Source: Citrobacter arsenatis
GTDB taxonomy: Bacteria; Pseudomonadota; Gammaproteobacteria; Enterobacterales; Enterobacteriaceae
Assembly (NCBI RefSeq): GCF_004353845.1
Contig: NZ_CP037864.1
Span: 1,798,001 to 1,862,000, forward strand
DNA length: 64,000 nucleotides
Direction of reading: 5' to 3'
Shown here: positions 28,207 to 37,122 of the stretch, in pieces
How positions within the stretch are numbered: position 1 is the stretch's first letter
Layout: every line of letters begins with the position of its first letter
Translations under genes and position numbers: made by a program
Notes under the pieces: model-generated
Database searches by the model: none
What the model saw: only the letters and a program-made list of their open reading frames with translations
Told to the model about the DNA's origin: nothing

Positions 28207-28491
28207 ATGACCAAGTCAGAATTGATTGAAAGACTTGCAACCCAGCAACCTCATATTCCCGCTAAAGCGGTTGAAGATGCAGTGAAAGAGATGCTGGAAC
28301 ATATGGCCTCGACTCTTGCGCAGGGCGAGCGTATTGAAATCCGCGGTTTCGGCAGCTTCTCTTTGCATTACCGCGCACCACGCACCGGACGTAATCCGAA
28401 GACCGGCGATAAAGTGGATCTGGAAGGGAAATACGTTCCGCACTTTAAACCAGGTAAAGAACTGCGCGATCGCGCCAATATTTACGGTTAA
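28207..28491 (+). CDS. ihfB: Integration host factor subunit beta
   Basis: This 94-residue DNABII protein pairs with IHF-alpha to bend DNA at specific sites in replication, recombination and transcription. The DNA-intercalating arm contains TGRNPKTGDKV with the proline that wedges into the minor groove. GGAGG lies upstream of the ATG. In E. coli it is transcribed partly from rpsA promoters and partly from its own. A clean terminator follows. Confidence 0.98.
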   Translation: MTKSELIERLATQQPHIPAKAVEDAVKEMLEHMASTLAQGERIEIRGFGSFSLHYRAPRTGRNPKTGDKVDLEGKYVPHFKPGKELRDRANIYG

Positions 28492-28516
28492 GTTTTTAGC
28501 GAGACTTAACGCCGAG

Positions 28517-28542
28517 AAAAGCACCCGCATGGGTGCTTTTTT
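28517..28542 (+). terminator. Terminator of ihfB
   Basis: AAAAGCACCC-GCAT-GGGTGCTTTT forms a perfect 10-bp stem running into TTTTTT. Confidence 0.93.
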
Positions 28543-28673
28543 CATTTCTGCCCGCCCATCCTGGAATCCTCATCCCAGTTAATTTGCACGTTACATGCAC
28601 CGCTAATTATCGGCGGAACGGACGCCGTATAACGATAAACTGGTGCCAGACAACCGTCGAAGAGTACTGCACA

Positions 28674-28691
28674 CTCCCTGTAACAGGGAGG
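28674..28691 (+). promoter_or_regulatory. Hairpin covering the ycaI ribosome binding site
   Basis: CTCCCTG-TAA-CAGGGAG is a perfect 7-bp stem (28674-28680 with 28684-28690). Its right arm contains the Shine-Dalgarno GGGAGG of ycaI, which ends six bases before the ATG at 28698. Confidence 0.65.
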
Positions 28692-28697
28692 TGATTG

Positions 28698-30962
28698 ATG
28701 AAAATAACAACGGTAAGTACCTGTGCATTATTCGGTATTCTCCCACTCACGCTATTACCCGTGCTGCCAGACATGTTGTGCATCAGCGTTGTATTTTGTC
28801 TGGCATGTATGCTCTGTCTTATTTCCCCCAGATATATGCGTTTCGCTGGATTAACCCTGCTGTTTTTTCTTTGGGGAGTCCTGGCGGCGAAAGATGCACT
28901 GTGGGCCGGGGATACGCTGCCTGCGAAAACCCAGCAGGCCATCGTGCGAATTACCGGAACCGATAACATGACAACGCACTACGGTCAGATAACGCATCTG
29001 CAGGGGAAGCGGGTCTTTCCCGCCATCGGAATTATTCTGTATGGGCAGTACTTACCCGGTGACGTTTGCGCCGGTCAGACATGGGCGATGACGTTGAAGG
29101 TCCGTGCCGTACACGGCCAATTAAACGAAGGGGGATTTGATAGCCAGCGTTATGCATTGGCGCAACATCAGCCGCTGACAGGAAGATTTTTGCAGGCTTC
29201 GGTTATCACGCCACAATGCAGTTTGCGCTCGCGGTATCTCTCCTCGTTGAAAATGGCGCTCGCCGATTATCCCTGGCAGCAGGTCATACTGGGCTTGGGA
29301 ATGGGGGAGCGCTTGTCCGTGTCACAAGAGGTGAAAACCATTATGCGTGATACCGGTACGGCCCATTTGATGGCGATCTCCGGGCTGCATATTGCGTTTG
29401 CTGCACTACTGGCAGCAGGATTAATTCGCGCGGGACAATTTTTTATACCCGCCAGATGGATTTGCTGGCAGGTTCCGTTAATCGGCGGGATAGTCTGCGC
29501 AACATTCTATGCCTGGCTAACGGGGCTACAACCCCCGGCATTACGAACGGTTGTTGCGCTGCTGGTCTGGGGAGCGCTAAAACTCAGCGGGAGGCAGTGG
29601 AGTGGATGGTCGGTCTGGATCTGCTGTCTGGCAGCCATACTGGTGGTGGATCCTGTCGCCGTTCTTTCACAAAGTCTGTGGTTGTCTGCTTTTGCCGTTG
29701 CGGCGCTGCTGTTCTGGTATCAATGGGTCCCGATGCCGGATTGGTCGCTATCGCGCGTTGGACGTCAATTTCTGGCGCTTGCTCATTTGCAATTGGGAAT
29801 TACGCTTCTGCTCCTGCCAGTGCAAATCGCGATGTTTCACGGTTTCAGCCTGACCTCATTTTTGGCGAATCTATTTGCAGTACCTCTGGTCACGTTTATT
29901 TCCGTGCCATTGATATTAGCAGGCATGATCGTGCATTTAACCGGGCTGGCGATGATTGAGTCGGGCCTGTGGTATTTAGCGGATCGCTCTCTGGCGCTGC
30001 TATTTTGGGGGCTCAGGAGCCTACCTGAAGGGTGGATCCATATTGATGCTCGCTGGCAATGGTTTGCATTTTTACCAGGGCTGATAATTATCGCATGGCG
30101 ACTAAATATCTTGCGTACGCTACCGGTAGTCTGTTTCACCATACTGATGGTGTTAAGTGGACCTTTCTGGCAAACCTCACGTTCTGATATATGGCAAGTG
30201 CATATGCTGGACGTCGGACAAGGGCTGGCGATGGTGATTGCGCGTAATGGGAAGGCGCTGCTTTACGATACCGGTCTGGCCTGGCCTGAAGGTGATAGCG
30301 CGCAACAGCTGATTATTCCCTGGCTACGCTGGCACAATCTGGAGCCGGAAGGGATTATTTTAAGTCATGAGCATATGGATCACCGCGGCGGGTTGCGATC
30401 GCTGCAGCAAACATGGCCATCCCTATGGATAAGAAGTCCGTTAGGCTGGGAAGGGCATCTTCCGTGTTTTCGCGGAGAGCGTTGGCAATGGCAAGGGTTA
30501 ACCTTCAGTGCGCACTGGCCTGTACGTGGAAATACAGAGCAAGGGAATAACCACTCCTGCGTGGTTAAGGTCGATGACGGGTATCAGAGTATTCTGCTGA
30601 CCGGCGATATTGAGTCTCCTGCTGAACAAAAAATGCTAAGTCACTACTGGCAGCATCTGCGGTCTACAGTGATGCAGGTTCCGCATCATGGCAGCAATAC
30701 CTCATCTTCACTGGCGTTGATTCAGCGGGTCGGCGGACAGGCCGCGCTAGCCTCTGCATCCCGTTACAATGCCTGGCGTCTGCCGTCCTGGAAAGTGAAG
30801 CAACGTTATCGGCAACAAAATTATCAATGGCTGGATACACCACATCAGGGGCAGATTACGCTGGATTTTTATCAAAAAAACTGGCGAGTACACAGCTTGC
30901 GGGATCAGATTTTACCTCGTTGGTATCATCAGTGGTTTGGCGTGCCGGAGGATAACGGGTAG
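28698..30962 (+). CDS. ycaI: ComEC/Rec2-family membrane protein YcaI
   Basis: This 754-residue protein has the ComEC layout: an N-terminal pair of membrane segments, an OB-like DUF4131 domain (about 60-190), the multi-span Competence domain (about 200-480), and a C-terminal metallo-beta-lactamase-like domain (about 500-750) with SHEHMDHRGG, LLTGDIE and VPHHGSNTSS. ComEC forms the inner-membrane channel for single-stranded DNA uptake in competent bacteria; in enterobacteria its role is poorly defined. A TTG three bases upstream is in frame, but ATG at 28698 has the SD spacing. msbA follows by 36 bp. Confidence 0.94.
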   Translation: MKITTVSTCALFGILPLTLLPVLPDMLCISVVFCLACMLCLISPRYMRFAGLTLLFFLWGVLAAKDALWAGDTLPAKTQQAIVRITGTDNMTTHYGQITHLQGKRVFPAIGIILYGQYLPGDVCAGQTWAMTLKVRAVHGQLNEGGFDSQRYALAQHQPLTGRFLQASVITPQCSLRSRYLSSLKMALADYPWQQVILGLGMGERLSVSQEVKTIMRDTGTAHLMAISGLHIAFAALLAAGLIRAGQFFIPARWICWQVPLIGGIVCATFYAWLTGLQPPALRTVVALLVWGALKLSGRQWSGWSVWICCLAAILVVDPVAVLSQSLWLSAFAVAALLFWYQWVPMPDWSLSRVGRQFLALAHLQLGITLLLLPVQIAMFHGFSLTSFLANLFAVPLVTFISVPLILAGMIVHLTGLAMIESGLWYLADRSLALLFWGLRSLPEGWIHIDARWQWFAFLPGLIIIAWRLNILRTLPVVCFTILMVLSGPFWQTSRSDIWQVHMLDVGQGLAMVIARNGKALLYDTGLAWPEGDSAQQLIIPWLRWHNLEPEGIILSHEHMDHRGGLRSLQQTWPSLWIRSPLGWEGHLPCFRGERWQWQGLTFSAHWPVRGNTEQGNNHSCVVKVDDGYQSILLTGDIESPAEQKMLSHYWQHLRSTVMQVPHHGSNTSSSLALIQRVGGQAALASASRYNAWRLPSWKVKQRYRQQNYQWLDTPHQGQITLDFYQKNWRVHSLRDQILPRWYHQWFGVPEDNG

Positions 30963-30979
30963 AATATGCGGCTATTCTA
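30960..30979. repeat. Perfect inverted repeat at the ycaI-msbA junction
   Basis: TAGAATA-TGCGGC-TATTCTA, a 7-bp perfect palindrome arm pair, begins within the ycaI stop codon and lies 20 bp upstream of the msbA ATG. Possible RNA hairpin; no T tract directly follows. Confidence 0.5.
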
Positions 30980-30998
30980 ACAAATGCTGGTTTTTTGA

Positions 30999-32747
30999 AT
31001 GCATAACGATAAAGATCTCTCTACGTGGCAGACGTTTCGCCGACTATGGCCAACCATAGCGCCTTTTAAATCGGGTCTGATCGTGGCGGGTATAGCGTTA
31101 GTCCTTAACGCGGCCAGCGATACCTTCATGTTATCGCTCCTTAAACCATTACTGGATGATGGTTTTGGTAAAACCGATCGCTCGGTGCTGCTGTGGATGC
31201 CGCTGGTGGTCATTGGACTGATGATAGTTCGCGGCTTAACCAGCTATGTCTCCAGCTACTGCATCTCATGGGTGTCAGGCAAAGTGGTTATGACCATGCG
31301 TCGCCGCCTGTTTGGTCATATGATGGGTATGCCGGTCTCCTTTTTTGATAAGCAGTCTACAGGTACGCTGCTGTCACGTATTACCTATGATTCAGAGCAG
31401 GTAGCGTCATCGTCTTCCGGCGCGCTGATCACTGTGGTACGTGAAGGGGCCTCAATTATTGGCCTGTTTATCATGATGTTCTATTACAGCTGGCAACTGT
31501 CATTGATCCTGATTGTACTGGCGCCCATTGTGTCAGTGGCAATCCGAGTGGTTTCCAAGCGCTTTCGTAGCATCAGTAAAAATATGCAAAACACGATGGG
31601 TCAGGTTACGACCAGTGCTGAGCAGATGCTGAAAGGCCACAAAGAGGTTCTGATTTTTGGTGGTCAGGAAGTCGAAACCAAGCGCTTTGATAAAGTCAGC
31701 AACAAGATGCGTTTGCAGGGCATGAAGATGGTTTCTGCCTCTTCTATCTCTGACCCTATCATCCAGCTGATTGCGTCTCTGGCGCTGGCTTTCGTGTTAT
31801 ATGCAGCCAGCTTCCCAAGCGTAATGGAAAACCTGACAGCAGGGACAATTACGGTTGTCTTCTCGTCAATGATCGCATTAATGCGTCCGTTGAAATCGCT
31901 GACCAACGTCAACGCGCAGTTCCAGCGCGGTATGGCGGCATGCCAGACCCTATTTACGATTCTGGACAGCGAACAGGAGAAAGATGAAGGTAAACGCGTG
32001 ATCGAACGTGCGACTGGCGATCTCGAGTTCCGCAACGTAACTTTCACCTATCCGGGACGTGAAGTACCTGCGCTGCGTAACATCAACCTGAATATTCCCG
32101 CGGGTAAAACAGTTGCTCTGGTTGGGCGTTCTGGTTCTGGGAAATCCACCATCGCCAGCCTGATTACGCGCTTCTACGATATTGATGAAGGGCAGATTCT
32201 GATGGATGGGCACGATCTGCGCGAATACACCCTGGCATCCCTGCGCGATCAGGTTGCGTTGGTTTCGCAGAATGTGCACCTGTTTAACGATACGGTTGCT
32301 AACAACATCGCCTACGCGCGTACAGACATGTACAGCCGCGAGCAGATCGAAAAAGCGGCACAGATGGCCTACGCCATGGATTTCATCAATAAGATGGATA
32401 ATGGGCTGGATACGGTGATTGGTGAAAACGGCGTCTTGCTTTCCGGTGGACAGCGCCAACGTATCGCTATCGCCCGCGCCTTGTTGCGTGACAGTCCGAT
32501 TTTGATCCTTGATGAAGCAACATCGGCTCTCGATACTGAATCCGAACGCGCAATTCAGTCTGCGTTGGATGAGTTGCAGAAAAACCGTACTTCTCTGGTC
32601 ATTGCTCACCGTCTTTCTACCATTGAACAGGCGGATGAAATCATTGTGGTGGAAGACGGTATTATTGTTGAGCGTGGAACCCATAGCGAGCTGATTGAGC
32701 AGCGTGGGGTGTATGCGCAATTACACAAAATGCAATTCGGTCAATGA
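30999..32747 (+). CDS. msbA: Lipid A flippase, ABC transporter MsbA
   Basis: This 582-residue half transporter has six N-terminal membrane helices (to about residue 330) and a C-terminal ATPase domain. Walker A GRSGSGKS is at 376-383, the signature is LSGGQRQR, and Walker B is ILILDEATSALD. As a homodimer it flips core-lipid A from the cytoplasmic to the periplasmic leaflet. The Shine-Dalgarno sequence is poor (a T tract precedes ATG). Its stop overlaps the lpxK start by four bases (ATGA), indicating coupled translation. Confidence 0.98.
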   Translation: MHNDKDLSTWQTFRRLWPTIAPFKSGLIVAGIALVLNAASDTFMLSLLKPLLDDGFGKTDRSVLLWMPLVVIGLMIVRGLTSYVSSYCISWVSGKVVMTMRRRLFGHMMGMPVSFFDKQSTGTLLSRITYDSEQVASSSSGALITVVREGASIIGLFIMMFYYSWQLSLILIVLAPIVSVAIRVVSKRFRSISKNMQNTMGQVTTSAEQMLKGHKEVLIFGGQEVETKRFDKVSNKMRLQGMKMVSASSISDPIIQLIASLALAFVLYAASFPSVMENLTAGTITVVFSSMIALMRPLKSLTNVNAQFQRGMAACQTLFTILDSEQEKDEGKRVIERATGDLEFRNVTFTYPGREVPALRNINLNIPAGKTVALVGRSGSGKSTIASLITRFYDIDEGQILMDGHDLREYTLASLRDQVALVSQNVHLFNDTVANNIAYARTDMYSREQIEKAAQMAYAMDFINKMDNGLDTVIGENGVLLSGGQRQRIAIARALLRDSPILILDEATSALDTESERAIQSALDELQKNRTSLVIAHRLSTIEQADEIIVVEDGIIVERGTHSELIEQRGVYAQLHKMQFGQ

Positions 32748-33724
32748 TCGCACGTATCTGGTCCGGTGAGTCGCCACTGTGGCGACTGTTACTTCCACTC
32801 TCCTGGCTGTATGGCCTGGTGAGCGGGGGGATCCGCTTATGCTACAAGCTTGGGCTTAAACGCGCATGGCGTGCGCCTGTACCGGTCGTGGTGGTCGGGA
32901 ACCTTACTGCGGGCGGGAATGGCAAAACACCGGTGGTGATTTGGCTGGTTGAACAATTGCAGCAACGCGGGATTCGCGTGGGGGTGGTGTCGCGTGGTTA
33001 TGGCGGCAAAGCGGCGGCTTACCCGCTGTTGCTGACTGCGGACACCACCACCGCAGAAGCGGGTGATGAACCAGTGCTGATTGCCCAACGTACCGGTGTA
33101 CCGGTTGCGGTATCCCCAGTAAGGTCGGATGCGGTAAAAGCCATTTTGGCCCAACACGACGTGCAGATTATTGTGACGGACGATGGTCTACAACACTATC
33201 GTCTGGCACGAGATGTTGAAATCGTGGTCATTGACGGTGAACGTCGATTTGGCAATGGCTGGTGGCTTCCCGCTGGCCCAATGCGGGAGCGCGCAGGTCG
33301 CCTTAAATCGGTGGATGCGACTATCGTTAACGGTGGCGTTGCGCAGCCAGGGGAAATCCCTATGCGACTTGAACCGGGGCTGGCCGTTAATTTACGTACA
33401 GGTGAACGCCGCGATGTGGCGCAGTTGCCCAATATTGTGGCCATGGCGGGCATTGGCCACCCGCCGCGTTTTTTTGCCACGCTGCAAGCGTGCGGTGCCA
33501 GCGTGCAAAAAAGCATTGCGCTGGCAGACCATCAGTCTCTGACCTACAGTGAGGTCAGTGCGTTTGTTGACGCCGGGCAAACGCTGGTAATGACGGAAAA
33601 AGATGCGGTTAAATGCCGGGCATTTGCCGATGAAAACTGGTGGTATTTACCTGTTGACGCTCATTTATCAGGCGATCGGCCTGATGTGTTGCTGGATAGC
33701 TTAATCTCGCTGACTCGCAACTGA
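32744..33724 (+). CDS. lpxK: Tetraacyldisaccharide 4'-kinase LpxK
   Basis: This 326-residue kinase (328 in E. coli) phosphorylates the 4' position of the tetraacyldisaccharide to give lipid IVA. The P-loop is within VGNLTAGGNGKTPVVI (about residues 50-65), and an N-terminal amphipathic/membrane helix (LLLPLSWLYGLVSGG) anchors it to the inner membrane. It overlaps msbA by four bases; the two form the conserved operon that makes lipid A and then exports it. Confidence 0.98.
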   Translation: MIARIWSGESPLWRLLLPLSWLYGLVSGGIRLCYKLGLKRAWRAPVPVVVVGNLTAGGNGKTPVVIWLVEQLQQRGIRVGVVSRGYGGKAAAYPLLLTADTTTAEAGDEPVLIAQRTGVPVAVSPVRSDAVKAILAQHDVQIIVTDDGLQHYRLARDVEIVVIDGERRFGNGWWLPAGPMRERAGRLKSVDATIVNGGVAQPGEIPMRLEPGLAVNLRTGERRDVAQLPNIVAMAGIGHPPRFFATLQACGASVQKSIALADHQSLTYSEVSAFVDAGQTLVMTEKDAVKCRAFADENWWYLPVDAHLSGDRPDVLLDSLISLTRN

Positions 33725-33761
33725 TTTACGCTGCGGCAGCGAATCATTTATGAGGTCATAA

Positions 33762-34994
33762 ATGTCGTTGCCGCGTCTTTCTCTGACTGATGCCCGTCAT
33801 CTTCACCTTGCCGCTCAAGGGCTGCTGAAAAAAACACGCCGTCGGGCAACCCCTGCAGATATTCTTGCCACCATCTCACGCATGTCGTTACTGCAAATCG
33901 ATACCATCAATATTGTGGCGCGTAGCCCTTACCTGGTGCTGTTTAGTCGTTTGGGTGATTATTCCCCGCAGTGGCTGGATGACGCATTGCAGCAGGGCGA
34001 ACTGATGGAATACTGGGCGCACGAGGCCTGCTTTTTGCCGCGTAGCGACTTTATGCTGATACGCCACCGTATGCTGGCCCCGGAGAAAATGGGCTGGAAG
34101 TATAAAGCGGAGTGGATGAAAGAACATGCGCATGAGATTGAGCAGTTGCTCCAGCACATCCAGCATAACGGACCCGTACGCTCGGCCGATTTTGAGCATC
34201 CTCGAAAGGGGGCCAGCGGCTGGTGGGAGTGGAAACCGCATAAGCGTCATCTTGAAGGACTGTTTACTGCCGGGAAAGTGATGGTGGTGGAGCGGCGTAA
34301 TTTCCAGCGAGTGTATGATTTAACCCATCGCGTCATGCCACACTGGGATGATGAGCGTGATCGGCTTTCGCAGGAGGATGCTGAAAGCGTCATGCTGGAT
34401 AACAGTGCCCGCAGCCTGGGAATTTTTCGCGAACAGTGGCTGGCAGACTACTACCGCCTCAAGCGTCCGGCGCTAAAAAACTGGTGCAATGTGCGTGCTC
34501 AGCGGCAACAGATTATCCCTGTCGACGTTGATGGGCTGGGAACACTGTGGCTGCATAGCCACCTTCAGCCGCTGCTGGAACAGGCGCTGGCGGGTAAATT
34601 AACGGCGACTCATAGCGCAGTATTATCGCCCTTTGATCCGGTGGTCTGGGATCGTAAACGAGCAGAACAGCTATTCGATTTTAGCTACCGGCTGGAGTGC
34701 TATACGCCAGCAGCTAAACGTCAGTATGGTTATTTCGTCTTGCCGTTGCTGCATCGCGGGCAGTTGGTTGGACGAATGGATGCCAAAATGCACCGCAAAA
34801 CAGGCGTGTTGGACGTTATTTCGCTGTGGCTACAAGATGGGGTAAAACCTGGCGTAACTCTGCAAAAAGGATTATTTCAGGCGATTGATGATTTTGCCCG
34901 CTGGCAGCAGGCAACACGCGTAACACTGGGGCGCTATCCTGAAGGTTTATTTGCTGATGTACGCCATGGATGGGAAATAGACCCAGCCCTTTAA
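33762..34994 (+). CDS. ycaQ: DNA interstrand cross-link glycosylase YcaQ
   Basis: This 410-residue protein belongs to the HTH_42 (AlkZ/YcaQ) family. The N-terminal motif LLQIDTINIVARSPY contains the QxD catalytic element of the YcaQ subgroup. Three winged-helix units and a C-terminal beta-barrel make up the rest. E. coli YcaQ excises bases joined in interstrand cross-links made by nitrogen mustards. It starts 37 bp after lpxK and precedes ycaR-kdsB, so it may be part of the same long transcript. Confidence 0.94.
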   Translation: MSLPRLSLTDARHLHLAAQGLLKKTRRRATPADILATISRMSLLQIDTINIVARSPYLVLFSRLGDYSPQWLDDALQQGELMEYWAHEACFLPRSDFMLIRHRMLAPEKMGWKYKAEWMKEHAHEIEQLLQHIQHNGPVRSADFEHPRKGASGWWEWKPHKRHLEGLFTAGKVMVVERRNFQRVYDLTHRVMPHWDDERDRLSQEDAESVMLDNSARSLGIFREQWLADYYRLKRPALKNWCNVRAQRQQIIPVDVDGLGTLWLHSHLQPLLEQALAGKLTATHSAVLSPFDPVVWDRKRAEQLFDFSYRLECYTPAAKRQYGYFVLPLLHRGQLVGRMDAKMHRKTGVLDVISLWLQDGVKPGVTLQKGLFQAIDDFARWQQATRVTLGRYPEGLFADVRHGWEIDPAL

Positions 34995-35045
34995 GCGATT
35001 ATGTTAATATTTACGGATTCACAATCCGGTCCATCTGGAGGAACT

Positions 35046-35228
35046 ATGGATCATCGTCTGCTTGAAATCATTGCCTGCCCGGTATGCAATGGCAAACTCT
35101 GGTTTAACCAGGAAAAACAGGAACTGATTTGTAAACTGGATAACCTTGCTTTCCCACTGCGCGATGGTATTCCCGTGTTACTGGAAACCGAAGCCCGCGT
35201 TCTGACTGCTGATGAGAGTAAATCATGA
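35046..35228 (+). CDS. ycaR: UPF0434/Trm112-like small protein YcaR
   Basis: This 60-residue protein carries one CxxC pair (CPVCNGKL, Cys11 and Cys14) and a later Cys28, with the Trm112-like fold. The frame extends upstream, but ATG at 35046 has TGGAGG in front and the conserved MDHRLLEIIACP start. It overlaps kdsB by four bases (ATGA) and is almost always found beside it. No function is established. Confidence 0.95.
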   Translation: MDHRLLEIIACPVCNGKLWFNQEKQELICKLDNLAFPLRDGIPVLLETEARVLTADESKS

Positions 35229-35971
35229 GTTTTGTGGTCATTATTCCTGCGCGTTATGCGTCCACTCGTTTGCCGGGCAAACCGCTGTTGGATATTAACG
35301 GCAAGCCAATGATCGTGCATGTGCTGGAGCGTGCGCGTGAATCTGGCGCTGAACGTATCATCGTTGCGACCGATCACGAAGATGTCGCTCGCGCGGTAGA
35401 AGTGGTGGGGGGCGAAGTGTGCATGACTCGCGCCGATCACCAGTCCGGTACGGAGCGTCTGGCGGAAGTCGTCGAGAAATGTGGCTTTAGCGACGATACC
35501 GTTATTGTGAACGTACAGGGTGATGAGCCGATGATCCCGGCGGTTATTATTCGCCAGGTCGCTGAGAATCTGGCGCAGCGTCAGATTGGAATGGCGACCC
35601 TCGCAGCCCCGATTCACAGTGCGGAAGAGGCATTTAATCCGAATGCGGTAAAAGTCGTTCTGGACGCCGAAGGTTATGCGCTCTATTTTTCACGCGCGAC
35701 GATCCCATGGGATCGTGACCGCTTCGCTAAAAGTCTGGAAACGGTGGGCGATACCTTCCTGCGTCATCTGGGCATTTACGGCTATCGCGCTGGTTTTATT
35801 CGTCGCTATGTTAATTGGCAGCCGAGCCCGCTTGAGCATATTGAAATGCTGGAGCAGCTTCGCGTGCTGTGGTACGGCGAAAAAATTCACGTTGCCGTGG
35901 CAAAAGAAGTACCCGGCACCGGCGTAGACACTGCCGAAGATCTTGAGCGCGTGCGCGCTGAAATGCGTTAG
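35225..35971 (+). CDS. kdsB: 3-deoxy-manno-octulosonate cytidylyltransferase
   Basis: This 248-residue nucleotidyltransferase activates Kdo as CMP-Kdo for the LPS inner core. The N-terminal CTP-binding motif is VIIPARYASTRLPGKPL, and VNVQGDEPMIP (about residues 94-104) holds the metal-binding Asp. Translation is coupled to ycaR. With msbA and lpxK upstream, this block supplies lipid A-Kdo synthesis. Confidence 0.98.
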   Translation: MSFVVIIPARYASTRLPGKPLLDINGKPMIVHVLERARESGAERIIVATDHEDVARAVEVVGGEVCMTRADHQSGTERLAEVVEKCGFSDDTVIVNVQGDEPMIPAVIIRQVAENLAQRQIGMATLAAPIHSAEEAFNPNAVKVVLDAEGYALYFSRATIPWDRDRFAKSLETVGDTFLRHLGIYGYRAGFIRRYVNWQPSPLEHIEMLEQLRVLWYGEKIHVAVAKEVPGTGVDTAEDLERVRAEMR

Positions 35972-35981
35972 TTTTTCTCAT

Positions 35982-36021
35982 GACACTCCCCCTGGCGACG
36001 TAAATTTTTGGGAGGAGTGTC
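35982..36021. terminator. Inverted repeat downstream of kdsB
   Basis: GACACTCC and GGAGTGTC pair perfectly across a 24-base loop, in which CCC and GGG could extend the stem. It starts 11 bp after the kdsB stop. No T tract follows, so the terminator call is tentative. Confidence 0.5.
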
Positions 36022-36134
36022 GTATCGTTACGTTTTCCCTCCACTTTTCTTTTCATCAATTGATCTCATCCGGGTGACATCTGTCTGCACGGCGCTCATT
36101 ATGAAAGCAGTAGCATTTATGAGGGCAATCTGAA

Positions 36135-37028
36135 ATGGAACAGTTGCGTGCCGAGCTCAGCCATCTGTTGGGCGAGAAACTCAGTCGTATAGAATGCGTG
36201 AATGAGAAAGTGGATACGGCCCTGTGGTCACTGTACGACAGTCAGGGAAATCCGATGCCGCTGATGGCGAGAAGTTTCACTACGCCGGGCATGGCGCAGC
36301 AACTGGCATGGAAAACATCCATGCTGGCACGCAGTGGTACGGTGCGTATGCCTGTCATTTATGGCGTCTTAACGCACGAGGAGCATCCCGGTCCTGATGT
36401 GCTACTGCTTGAGCGTTTACGCGGTGTGCCAGTGGAAGCGCCAGCCCGCACGCCTGAACGTTGGGAACATTTAAAAGATCAGATCGTAGAAGGACTGTTG
36501 TCGTGGCATCGGCAGGATAGCCGTGGCTGTGTGGGAATGGTGGATAACACGCAAGAGAACATCTGGCCATTCTGGTATCGTCAGCGGGTTGAGGTGCTGT
36601 GGAGCACTTTAAATCAGTTCAACAATACCGGGCTGACGATGCAGGACAAGCGGATCCTGTTTCGCACCCGTGAGTGTTTGCCCGCTTTATTTGAAGGATT
36701 CAATGATAACTGTGTGCTGATCCACGGTAATTTCAGTTTACGCAGCATGCTCAAAGACGCCCGCAGCGATCAGCTTCTGGCGATGGTGGGACCGGGGTTG
36801 ATGCTGTGGGCGCCAAGAGAATATGAACTGTTTCGCCTGATGGATAATGCGCTGGCGGAAAGCCTGCTTTGGCAATACCTGCAACGCGCGCCAGTGGCTG
36901 AGTCATTCATCTGGCGGCGCTGGTTGTATGTGTTATGGGATGAAGTGGCGCAACTGGTCAACACCGGACGTTTTAATCGCACCAACTTTGACCTGGCAAC
37001 AAAATCACTGCTGCCGTGGCTCGCCTGA
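36135..37028 (+). CDS. ycbJ: Kinase-fold protein YcbJ
   Basis: This 297-residue protein matches E. coli YcbJ in length. Its layout is that of small-molecule kinases of the aminoglycoside phosphotransferase type: a hinge-like VLLLERLRGVPVE near residue 95, and LIHGNFSLRSML (about 196-207) in place of the usual HGDxxxxN catalytic loop. Asp after HG is replaced by Asn, so activity is uncertain. The substrate is unknown. It stands alone between kdsB and the convergent elyC, and a REP pair follows it. Confidence 0.9.
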   Translation: MEQLRAELSHLLGEKLSRIECVNEKVDTALWSLYDSQGNPMPLMARSFTTPGMAQQLAWKTSMLARSGTVRMPVIYGVLTHEEHPGPDVLLLERLRGVPVEAPARTPERWEHLKDQIVEGLLSWHRQDSRGCVGMVDNTQENIWPFWYRQRVEVLWSTLNQFNNTGLTMQDKRILFRTRECLPALFEGFNDNCVLIHGNFSLRSMLKDARSDQLLAMVGPGLMLWAPREYELFRLMDNALAESLLWQYLQRAPVAESFIWRRWLYVLWDEVAQLVNTGRFNRTNFDLATKSLLPWLA

Positions 37029-37042
37029 TGAACGCGTGAACA

Positions 37043-37111
37043 CCTTATCCGGCCTACCATTCTGCACTGAACCCGTAGGCCTGATAAGACGCGTTAGCGT
37101 CGCCATCAGGC
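37043..37111. repeat. REP/BIME element between ycbJ and elyC
   Basis: CCTTATCCGGCCTAC (37043-37057) and GTAGGCCTGATAAGACGCG...GCCATCAGGC (37075-37111) are inverted REP units. They lie between convergent ycbJ and elyC. Confidence 0.9.
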
Positions 37112-37122
37112 AAAATTCTTGC

